Source: Hymenobacter sp. 15J16-1T3B (GTDB taxonomy: Bacteria > Bacteroidota > Bacteroidia > Cytophagales > Hymenobacteraceae). From it: a DNA stretch of 64,000 nucleotides. Each line of letters opens with the position of its first letter. The stretch's first letter is position 1. The position numbers and the translations under genes were made by a program. The notes beneath the pieces are model-generated. The model searched no databases, was not told where the DNA came from, and saw only the letters and a list, made by a program, of their open reading frames with translations. Location: positions 162,274 to 226,273 of the forward strand of contig NZ_JAJFAV010000010.1 of the NCBI RefSeq assembly GCF_020711235.1, in the 5' to 3' direction. Of the stretch, positions 58,274 to 64,000 are shown piece by piece.

Positions 58274-58960
58274 TTATTCCGTGGTGAGGGCCACGGGCTC
58301 CGGTCCGAAGGAAAAGTGCAGGTACTTGATGGGCACGCCCAGCGCACGGTACTTCCGCTCGTAGGTCGTCTGGATGTCGTACGCGTGCGGCAGCAGACCG
58401 GTGGTCTGGTAGAGGTCCTTGGTAAAGACCAGATCGGGAGCCTGGCGCTCCTGCAGCAGCTCCAGGGTGTAGTCGAAGAGCAGCTCGGAGTCGGTTTTGA
58501 GGTGTACCAGGCCGCCGGGGCGCAAGATCTGGCGGTACAGCTCTTGGAAGCGCGGGGCGGTGAGGCGGCGCTTGGTGTCGCCCAGGCGCGGGCGCGGGTC
58601 GGGGAAGGTTATCCAGAGCTCGTCCAGCTCGCCGGGGCCGAAGTGCTCCAGCAACTTTTCGGCCTGCATGCGCAGAAAGCCCACGTTCGTCAGGCCCTTC
58701 TCCTCGGCCAGCTTGCTGCCGCGGTACATCCGCTCCCCCTTGATGTCGAGGCCGAGGAAGTTGCGCTCCGTATAGCGCTCGGCCATACCCACGGTGTACT
58801 CGCCCTTGCCGCAGCCGATTTCCAGGGTGATGGGGTGGTCGTTTTTGAAAAAATCGGCCTGCCAGCGGCCGCGCAGCGCCCCGAAGGTGTCCTTGCCCGG
58901 CTCGACAATGTCGGCCCGCTGGGCATTTTCGGCAAAGCGCTTGAGTTTGATTCGACCCAT
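58274..58960 (-). CDS. trmB: tRNA (guanine-N7-)-methyltransferase
   Basis: The 228-residue SAM-dependent enzyme makes m7G46 in tRNA. It shows the SAM motif TLEIGCGKGEYTVGMAERY, FLGLDIKGERMYRG, the conserved WITFPDPRPRLGDTKRRLT and the C-terminal TTYERKYRALG. The N-terminus starts directly at MGRIKLKRFAEN. The TTCACAAN octamer array with CACCTTTG ends three bases before the ATG, so the transcript may be leaderless or nearly so. The DinB-like gene lies downstream. Confidence 0.97.
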   Translation of the reverse strand: MGRIKLKRFAENAQRADIVEPGKDTFGALRGRWQADFFKNDHPITLEIGCGKGEYTVGMAERYTERNFLGLDIKGERMYRGSKLAEEKGLTNVGFLRMQAEKLLEHFGPGELDELWITFPDPRPRLGDTKRRLTAPRFQELYRQILRPGGLVHLKTDSELLFDYTLELLQERQAPDLVFTKDLYQTTGLLPHAYDIQTTYERKYRALGVPIKYLHFSFGPEPVALTTE

Positions 58961-58963
58961 TTA

Positions 58964-58989
58964 CAAAGGTGAAGTTGTGAACTTGTGAA
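58964..58989 (-). repeat. TTCACAAN octamer array upstream of trmB
   Basis: The minus strand reads TTCACAAG, TTCACAAC, TTCACCTTTG, ending three bases before the trmB ATG. It has the same order and final CACCTTTG as the arrays at 13133 and 62018. Confidence 0.75.
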
Positions 58990-59108
58990 GGTGGTGAGGT
59001 GGGCGTGCGGCTCGGGCGACGCGCCGCTGCTTGCATTGTTAGCGGGGTAACCCGGGTTGGCGGCAGGTTTTGCGGTGGCCCCTGCCCTCTGCCCTACACC
59101 GCCCGCTG

Positions 59109-60440
59109 CTAAGCCGCGGTTTCAGGCCCGGTTTCGGCCTCGTACAGGTCGGGCACTTCCGCCACCACAAAGGTGCTGCCGCCGACAAAGATGACGTCCT
59201 CGGGCCCGGCCTGCCGCCGCGCTTCGGCCAGGGCCTCGGCCACCGAGCCGCAGACCGGGCCGCGCAGGCCGTGGCCCTCCGCCTGCGCCGCCAACTCAGT
59301 CGCCGGCAGCGCCCGCGGAATGCCCGCTGCGCAAAAATAATACGTGGCCTCCCGCGGCAGCAGGGCCAGCACCTTGCCCAGGTCTTTGTCGGCCACCATG
59401 CCCAGCACCACGTGCAGGCGCTCGTAGCGCAGCCGACTCAGCTGCTGCACCACTAGCCGGATGCCGGCCTCATTGTGGCCCGTGTCGCAGATGGTGAGCG
59501 GCCGGCGGCCGATGACCTGCCAGCGGCCCCGCAGGCCGGTCAGCTCGCGCACCTGGCGCAGGCCCTGGCGGATATGCTCGTCGGTGATGCCGAAGCCCTG
59601 GCGGCGCAGCTCCTCCACGGTGGCCAGCACGCCGGGCAGGTTCAGCCGCTGGTAGTCGCCCACCAGGGCCAGCTCCACCTCATCCAGCCACACCGCTCCG
59701 TCGCGCCACAGGCGCAGGTATTGGCTGGCCGCGGCGGGCTCGTCGCGCAGCAGCTCGGCGCGGTAGCGGGTATCGGCGAAGGTGAGCGGCGCGGCGCGCT
59801 CGGCGGCGGTGTGCTCGAACACGGCCTGCACCTCGGACTGGGTCTGGCTGACCACGGCTGGCACGCCGGGCTTGATGATGCCGGCTTTTTCGGCGGCAAT
59901 CTTGGGCAGCGTGTCGCCTAGGATGGCTTGGTGGTCGTAGCTGATGTTGGTGATGAGCGAGACGAGCGGGGTGATGATGTTGGTGGAATCCAGCCGCCCG
60001 CCCAGGCCCACTTCGATGATGGCAATATCCACTTGCTCGGCGGTGAAGTAGTCGTAGCATAGGGCCACGCACATTTCGAAGAAGGACGGCTGCACTTCCT
60101 CAAACAGCCCGCGCCAGCGCGCCACCCAGGCCACCAGGTACTCGGGCGTCAGCTCACGGCCATTCAGGCGGATGCGCTCGGTGAACTCGCGCAGGTGCGG
60201 CGAGGTGTAGAGGCCGGTACGGTAGCCCGCGCTTTGCAACATGGCGGCCAGCAGGTGCGAGCTGCTACCCTTGCCGTTGGTGCCGGCCACGTGCACGCTG
60301 CGAAACTTGTTTTCCGGGTGGCCCATAGCAGCCACCAGCTTCTGCACGCCCACCAGCCCATCCTTGAAGCCGGCGGCGCCCACCCGCTGAAACATCGGCA
60401 GCTGGCCGTAAAGAAAGTCGAGGGTTTGCTGGTAGGTCAT
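59109..60440 (-). CDS. folC: Bifunctional folylpolyglutamate synthase / dihydrofolate synthase
   Basis: The 443-residue Mur-ligase-family enzyme adds glutamate to dihydropteroate and folates. It has the P-loop HVAGTNGKGSSSHLLAAML, FTERIRLNGRELTPE, the metal/lysine region VGLGGRLDSTNII, SYDHQAILGDTLPKIAAEKAG and the C-terminal ICDTGHNEAG. The ATG at 60440 is preferred (MTYQQTLDFLYGQLPMFQRV); a TTG seven codons upstream is in frame. It follows the tonB-like gene on the same strand, with a terminator between them. Confidence 0.96.
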   Translation of the reverse strand: MTYQQTLDFLYGQLPMFQRVGAAGFKDGLVGVQKLVAAMGHPENKFRSVHVAGTNGKGSSSHLLAAMLQSAGYRTGLYTSPHLREFTERIRLNGRELTPEYLVAWVARWRGLFEEVQPSFFEMCVALCYDYFTAEQVDIAIIEVGLGGRLDSTNIITPLVSLITNISYDHQAILGDTLPKIAAEKAGIIKPGVPAVVSQTQSEVQAVFEHTAAERAAPLTFADTRYRAELLRDEPAAASQYLRLWRDGAVWLDEVELALVGDYQRLNLPGVLATVEELRRQGFGITDEHIRQGLRQVRELTGLRGRWQVIGRRPLTICDTGHNEAGIRLVVQQLSRLRYERLHVVLGMVADKDLGKVLALLPREATYYFCAAGIPRALPATELAAQAEGHGLRGPVCGSVAEALAEARRQAGPEDVIFVGGSTFVVAEVPDLYEAETGPETAA

Positions 60441-60458
60441 GGCGAGGAAATCAGGGTG

Positions 60459-60500
60459 CAAAAAAACGCCGCGGGCCGGAGAATTCCGACCAGCGGCGTG
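60459..60500 (-). terminator. Intrinsic terminator after the TonB-like gene
   Basis: On the minus strand ACGCCGC (60493-60499) pairs with GCGGCGT (60466-60472), with an inner TCGGAATTCTCCGG partly self-complementary, and is followed by TTTTTT. It lies 33 bases after the TonB-like stop. Confidence 0.8.
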
Positions 60501-60531
60501 AGCTTTTGCCCAGAAGCGAGTTGAGCGGCGG

Positions 60532-61446
60532 TTATTCCACCTTGAAGCGAAAGGTAAAGAAGCCCGTGGCGGGCCCGGCCTCGGCCTTGAGCTTGCGCAC
60601 CCCGAACCGCTCCTGAATCAGGCTGCGGCAGATGCGCACCTGCTCGGCCGACATATTGCCGGCGACTTTGTCCACCGACTCGATTTCGCCGTCCGCGCTG
60701 ATTTTGATTTTGAAGCGCAGGTAGCCGTTCTGGTTGTCCACGGCTTCGGGCTTGGGCGTCGCGGCGAAGGCCCAGCCGCCGCCCACGAACCCGTCGCCGT
60801 CGCCGCCGCCCGAGCCGCCGCCGCTGCCCGGGTCGCCGGAGTAGGCTTTGCCGGTGTAGGTGCCGCGCGGGTCGCCTTTGTCGCCCACGGTGCCGGGGTT
60901 GTCGCCGTTGTTGTTGCCCGAGGGCGCGTCACTCGAGCCGTTCACGCCGTTGCCACCGGTGTTGGCCGTGGCCCCGCGCGGGGTGAAGATGGCGCGCTGG
61001 TTGACCTTGGGCTTTTCCGGCTCCGGCTCCTTCACCGGCTCGCGCATGGGCTCCTCGCGGGGGCGCGGCGTGGGCTTGTCCACCGGCGGAATCTTCACGT
61101 CGTTTTCCTCCGCCTCGCTGGTCACCACCTTTTCCTGCACGTCCTCGGCGGGCGTGGGCGGCGTGGGGGTGCTGGCCTGCTGGGGCTCGGGGTCGGGTTG
61201 CTGGGCCGGCGGCTTGGAGTCCTCCCGGTTGGGCGACTCGTTGGCCGGGGCCGAGGTCTGCACGTCGCCGCTGCCCACTTGGTCCATGCCGTAGTTCAGC
61301 TCCACGCCGCCGCCGTCGCCCATTTCGGCAATGCTGTCGGGCGGGTTTTTGAAGACGATGAAGAGAAACAGCAGCGCCAGCAGCGCGTGAAACGCAATGG
61401 TGCCAATCAGGGCTTCGCGGCGGTGCTCGTGACGAAATTCAGCCAT
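60532..61446 (-). CDS. TonB-family energy transducer-like protein
   Basis: The 304-residue protein has an N-terminal cytoplasmic stub, one membrane anchor (about 12-33, LIGTIAFHALLALLFLFIVF), a long Pro/Glu-rich periplasmic spacer (TPTPPTPAEDV, KPTPRPREEPMREPVKEPEP), a Gly/Ser-rich stretch and a C-terminal TonB-like domain (YLRFKIKISADGEIESVDKV, ending TFRFKVE). It presumably couples the proton motive force, via the ExbB/ExbD pair encoded upstream, to an outer-membrane receptor or other envelope process. The C-terminal domain resembles TonB loosely, and the partner is unknown. It is downstream of exbD on the same strand, with a hairpin in between. Confidence 0.85.
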   Translation of the reverse strand: MAEFRHEHRREALIGTIAFHALLALLFLFIVFKNPPDSIAEMGDGGGVELNYGMDQVGSGDVQTSAPANESPNREDSKPPAQQPDPEPQQASTPTPPTPAEDVQEKVVTSEAEENDVKIPPVDKPTPRPREEPMREPVKEPEPEKPKVNQRAIFTPRGATANTGGNGVNGSSDAPSGNNNGDNPGTVGDKGDPRGTYTGKAYSGDPGSGGGSGGGDGDGFVGGGWAFAATPKPEAVDNQNGYLRFKIKISADGEIESVDKVAGNMSAEQVRICRSLIQERFGVRKLKAEAGPATGFFTFRFKVE

Positions 61447-61452
61447 GACAGC

Positions 61453-61482
61453 GGTGATTTAGTGACTGAGTGAGTTAGTGAA
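61453..61482 (-). repeat. Octamer-like array TCACTNAN upstream of the TonB-like gene
   Basis: The minus strand reads TTCACTAAC, TCACTCAG, TCACTAAA, TCACC, with 8-base spacing after the first unit, ending seven bases before the TonB-like ATG (61446). It is a diverged relative of the TTCACAAN arrays. Confidence 0.5.
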
Positions 61483-61536
61483 GTTGGCCCGTGGAGCCGG
61501 TTAAGGCCGCACGGGCCGGCGGCTTGTAAACAACGC

Positions 61537-61570
61537 GCCCCGGTGCGGCTGGGGTTCAGCGCACCGGGGC
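61537..61570 (-). terminator. Hairpin after exbD
   Basis: GCCCCGGTGC and GCACCGGGGC form a 10-bp perfect stem with a 14-base loop, 33 bases after the exbD stop. No T run is seen, so termination before the TonB-like gene may be partial. Confidence 0.55.
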
Positions 61571-61602
61571 AAGGGTCGGGCCAGGTTGCTGCGGCGGCCG
61601 GG

Positions 61603-62007
61603 TTATTTGCCCGATTCGGCCGCGGTGGCCATGACCATCTTGATCTTGAGCCGGTTGCCGATTTCCAGGATGTCGACCAGTTTCTGCACGTTCAGCGACT
61701 TGTCGACGCGCAGCACGGCGGTGGGGCTTTCCAAACCCTGCACGCGGCGGCCCAAGTCGGCTTCGAGTTCGGTGGCGGTTACCGGCTGCCGGTCGATGAA
61801 GTACTGCCCGTTGGCGTCCACCGAAATGGTAATGGGCTGCTTCATGGCCTGCTTGCCCGAACGGGCATTGGGCAGCATGAGCTTGATGACGTTGGGGTTC
61901 ACCATGGTCGACACGATCAGGAAGAACAGCATCAGGAAAAACATGATGTCGTTCATCGAGCTGGTCTCGACGTGCGAAGAAAGCTTACGACGGCGGCTGA
62001 GGTCCAT
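61603..62007 (-). CDS. exbD: ExbD/TolR-type biopolymer transport protein
   Basis: The 134-residue membrane protein has an N-terminal cytoplasmic segment (MDLSRRRKLSSHVETSSMND), one membrane helix (IMFFLMLFFLIVSTMVNP; the Asp of MNDIMFF is the proton-coupling residue of ExbD/TolR) and a periplasmic domain (SVDANGQYFIDRQPV, AVLRVDKSLNVQKLVDIL). It energises TonB-family proteins with ExbB. The ATG at 62007 is chosen; the longer open frame upstream is only a translation of the octamer repeat. It is 81 bases after exbB, whose gap is filled by a 30-bp hairpin. Confidence 0.93.
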   Translation of the reverse strand: MDLSRRRKLSSHVETSSMNDIMFFLMLFFLIVSTMVNPNVIKLMLPNARSGKQAMKQPITISVDANGQYFIDRQPVTATELEADLGRRVQGLESPTAVLRVDKSLNVQKLVDILEIGNRLKIKMVMATAAESGK

Positions 62008-62017
62008 ATCGTGAAAG

Positions 62018-62089
62018 GTGAAGTTGTGAACTTGTGAAGTTGTGAATTGACGTTCTGGCATTCACAACTTTACAAGTTCACAACTTCAC
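62018..62089. repeat. Large inverted repeat made of two TTCACAAN arrays (exbB-exbD gap)
   Basis: Two 30-base arms (62018-62047 and 62060-62089) are complementary at 29 of 30 positions around a 12-base loop. Each arm is a TTCACAAN octamer array, one oriented toward exbD and one in the opposite sense ending at the exbB stop codon. It is the most extensive hairpin in the window. Confidence 0.85.
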
Positions 62090-62790
62090 TAATTATCTTG
62101 AAGGATGTCCATGAACTCAATGGCCGAGTTTTCCATGCGGAACACCAGGCGCTCGACCATGATGCTGAGCCAGTGGTAGCCAATGTGGGCAATCATGCCT
62201 ACGATCAGACCGGCGGCCGAGGTCACCATCTTGGTGTACAGACCGCCCGAAATCTGGGCGATGCCGAAGTCCCCGGTCGAGGCAATGGCGTAGAAGATGT
62301 TGATTACGCCGACAATGGTACCCACGAAGCCGAGCATCGGGGCAATGCCGGCAATGATGCCGAGGATGCTGATGTTCTTTTCGAGGCGGGCAATTTCCAC
62401 CTTGCCCACGTTTTCCACGCTGGTTTCGATGTCCTTCAGCGGCTGGCCGATGCGGCGGATGCCCTTCTCGATCATGCGCGCCAGCGGCGAGGCCGTCTGG
62501 GCCGAGAGCATCTTGGCGCCCTGCAGGTCGCCCTTTACCATCAGGTTCCGGATCTGGTTCATGAACCCGTCGGGCAGCGCGGCGGCCTTGCGGATGGTGA
62601 TGTAGCGCTCGATGATGATGTAGAACGACACCAGCGAGAGGGCGAAAATCGGAAACATAATCCAGCCCCCCTTCAGGATCAGGTCGATGACCGAAATGGA
62701 GGAGGGCTGGGCGGCGGCCGTGGCAGCGGCGGCGTTGGCGGTCGAGTCGGTGGTGACTACAGCGGTCTGCAGCAGCAGGGTTGCGAGCAT
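62089..62790 (-). CDS. exbB: ExbB/TolQ-family proton channel protein
   Basis: The 233-residue inner-membrane protein has an N-terminal low-complexity leader, three membrane segments and the MotA/TolQ/ExbB signature. Landmarks include GGWIMFPIFALSLVSFYIII, RLEKNISILGIIAGIAPMLG, FVGTIVGVINIFYAIA and GGLYTKMVTSAAGLIVGMIA, where Thr and Pro residues line the channel. It forms the proton-driven motor with ExbD for the TonB-like protein downstream. The ATG at 62790 lies two bases after the SPOR gene stop at 62793, so the genes are co-transcribed. Confidence 0.95.
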   Translation of the reverse strand: MLATLLLQTAVVTTDSTANAAAATAAAQPSSISVIDLILKGGWIMFPIFALSLVSFYIIIERYITIRKAAALPDGFMNQIRNLMVKGDLQGAKMLSAQTASPLARMIEKGIRRIGQPLKDIETSVENVGKVEIARLEKNISILGIIAGIAPMLGFVGTIVGVINIFYAIASTGDFGIAQISGGLYTKMVTSAAGLIVGMIAHIGYHWLSIMVERLVFRMENSAIEFMDILQDN

Positions 62791-62792
62791 GC

Positions 62793-63953
62793 TTAGTAAG
62801 GGTAAACCAGAATTTCGTTGCCGAACTGCTTCTTCAGTGCGGGCAGGCTTTGGTTGGCCGATTTCTTGTCAGCGAAATCAGCAACGGTGACGCGGTACTT
62901 CTTGGTATTGACGACGCCGCGGTGGCCCCAGCGCGGCAGCAGGATTTTGGCGGCCACGCCTTTGCTGGCGTAGTTGTTCTGCACCTGCTGGGCCCCGCTC
63001 ATGGTGTTGAACGTGGCCTTCACCACGTACCAGCGGTTCGACACGCCCGATACGGTGTTGCGGCCCGCCACCACGGCAGCTGGTTTGACCGCAACAGGCG
63101 AGGCCGCCTTGCGGCCTTCCACCGCAGCCTTGGTAGCTGCAGCAACGGACGCAGTGCCCGCCGCCGGGGTTGCAGCGACCTTTGCCGGTGCGGCCACGGC
63201 CGCGGGTGCTGCCGCGGCGGGCTTGCTGATTTCCGGAGCGTCTTCCGGAGTGCCGTCGGGCACGGCGGTTTCCGTCCAGGGCTGGGCGGCGAGGTTGGCG
63301 GCCTGCGGACGCACCTGCGGCGCGCTGGCCGTGGCGGCCGGCGCGTAGGGCCACCAGCCGTCGGGCCACCAGCCCAGTTTGTGCACTGCCTGCACGTTGG
63401 CCGACAGCACCAGACCCAGAATACCCACGCTCAGCACCCCGTTGAGCACGCGGCGCAGGGCCTGGCGGCGGGCCGGCGCCAAGGCGGGCACCGGGGCTTG
63501 GTGTACCCGCTCCCGGGCCAGCAGGGCATCGGTGGCGCGCACGGGGCGCGAGGTCAGCTCAGGCAGGCCAAAACTGGCCGGCAGCAGGTTCTGGTGCCCG
63601 GTGTATTCGAAGTCGAGGCCCCGGCCAGGGGCCTGGCGGAAGATGCCAATACCGGGCAATTCCGTGCGCTGCTGCTCCTCCAGCTCCTGCTGCATGCGCT
63701 GCACCGCGTCGCGCACCTGCTGGCGGGCCATGCCCGGCGTCAAGCTCAGGCGGCGGCTCACCGTGTCGACCAGCAGGCCGTCGTTGCGGGTCAGGGCTTG
63801 GTTGAAGGCCACGCGCTTGGCCGGCGGGGCCAGGGTGTGGCGGACCGGGTGCAGGCGGGCCGGCTCGTAGTCCGCAATCAGGCCGCCGAAGTCCGGGATG
63901 ATGACGCAGTCATGGTCCCGGACCAGGTGCTGGATGTGGTCGGTAAGCTGCAA
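62793..63953 (-). CDS. HU-CCDC81 and SPOR domain protein
   Basis: The 386-residue protein has an N-terminal pair of HU-like CCDC81 domains (HIQHLVRDHDCVIIPDFGGL, FNQALTRNDGLLVDTVSRRL, ELPGIGIFRQAPGRGLDFEY). One membrane segment follows at about 172-190 (VLNGVLSVGILGLVLSANV), then a long Ala/Pro/Val-rich periplasmic linker and a C-terminal SPOR domain (RWYVVKATFNTMSGAQQVQN, ending NEILVYPY). SPOR domains bind denuded peptidoglycan at division sites. The cytoplasmic HU-like part suggests a link to nucleoid or cytoskeletal structures. This architecture is characteristic of Bacteroidota. It directly precedes exbB. Confidence 0.93.
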   Translation of the reverse strand: MQLTDHIQHLVRDHDCVIIPDFGGLIADYEPARLHPVRHTLAPPAKRVAFNQALTRNDGLLVDTVSRRLSLTPGMARQQVRDAVQRMQQELEEQQRTELPGIGIFRQAPGRGLDFEYTGHQNLLPASFGLPELTSRPVRATDALLARERVHQAPVPALAPARRQALRRVLNGVLSVGILGLVLSANVQAVHKLGWWPDGWWPYAPAATASAPQVRPQAANLAAQPWTETAVPDGTPEDAPEISKPAAAAPAAVAAPAKVAATPAAGTASVAAATKAAVEGRKAASPVAVKPAAVVAGRNTVSGVSNRWYVVKATFNTMSGAQQVQNNYASKGVAAKILLPRWGHRGVVNTKKYRVTVADFADKKSANQSLPALKKQFGNEILVYPY

Positions 63954-64000
63954 GGAGGTAGTGTGCTGATGTGGTCGAATGTGCTGCGGTGCTAATGCGA

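Overview
The window looks like a contiguous piece of a high-GC Bacteroidota chromosome, most likely Hymenobacter or a close relative in the Hymenobacteraceae. This is inferred from several signs. Starts lack Shine-Dalgarno sequences. Bacteroidota-type -7 elements (TAnnTTTG and close variants such as TATCTTGC) recur just upstream of genes. Two secreted proteases end in type IX secretion (T9SS) sorting domains. There is an alternative-complex-III-type NrfD subunit, a TonB receptor with a carboxypeptidase-regulatory-like N-terminus, a DUF2911 protein, a 4-fold beta flower protein, and an HU-CCDC81/SPOR protein beside exbB/exbD. No phage, integrase, transposase gene, rRNA or CRISPR array was seen.

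Layout. 0-7.7 kb: an M4 metalloprotease, two tandem paralogous lipoproteins, an NtrC-type regulator, and a solitary ActC/NrfD-like membrane subunit with a small membrane protein. 7.9-14 kb: a five-gene same-strand cluster made of a coiled-coil protein, a two-TM protein with a PspA-like helical region, a membrane-anchored solute-binding protein fused to an OmpA peptidoglycan-binding domain, an ABC permease and an ABC ATPase. It is interspersed with palindromic repeats and a 21-bp minisatellite, and is the best candidate here for an uncharacterised system. 14-21.5 kb: an XAC2610-like lipoprotein, a PAS-HAMP sensor kinase, an RhtA-like exporter, an OmpR/HK two-component pair and a SulP anion transporter. 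21.5-24 kb: gene-poor, with tRNA-Thr(UGU), a small membrane protein and a beta-flower protein. 24-30.3 kb: a GNAT-like protein, an HD hydrolase, a small lipoprotein, gyrA and a TPR protein. 30.3-32.1 kb: an AT-rich non-coding stretch and an isolated winged-helix-like protein. 32.2-36.6 kb: envelope glycan genes (ArnT-like GT39, NAD epimerase, LAB_N membrane protein, DPM1-like GT2). 36.8-38.1 kb: two tandem secreted beta-barrel-like proteins.

38.1-46.0 kb is a complete histidine operon on the minus strand, in transcription order hisG-D-C-B-H-A-F-IE. It is preceded by a TACCTTTG promoter element and a 37-codon leader ORF with seven His codons, five of them consecutive, followed by mutually exclusive pairing segments. 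This is a textbook attenuator layout. 46.2-57.2 kb: DUF2911 protein, Crp/Fnr-like regulator, TonB receptor coupled to rpe, a zinc-ribbon protein, a T9SS subtilase, two tandem lipoproteins, mnmA and a TrpF-like protein lacking its catalytic Cys. 57.3-64 kb: a maleylpyruvate isomerase/DinB-like protein, trmB, folC, then tonB-like/exbD/exbB and an HU-CCDC81/SPOR protein.

A recurring non-coding feature is an 8-bp tandem repeat (TTCACAAN) that sits immediately 5' of several start codons and often ends in TTCACCTTTG, so that its last unit supplies a -7-like element. Function assignments are from sequence reading alone; no database search was run.
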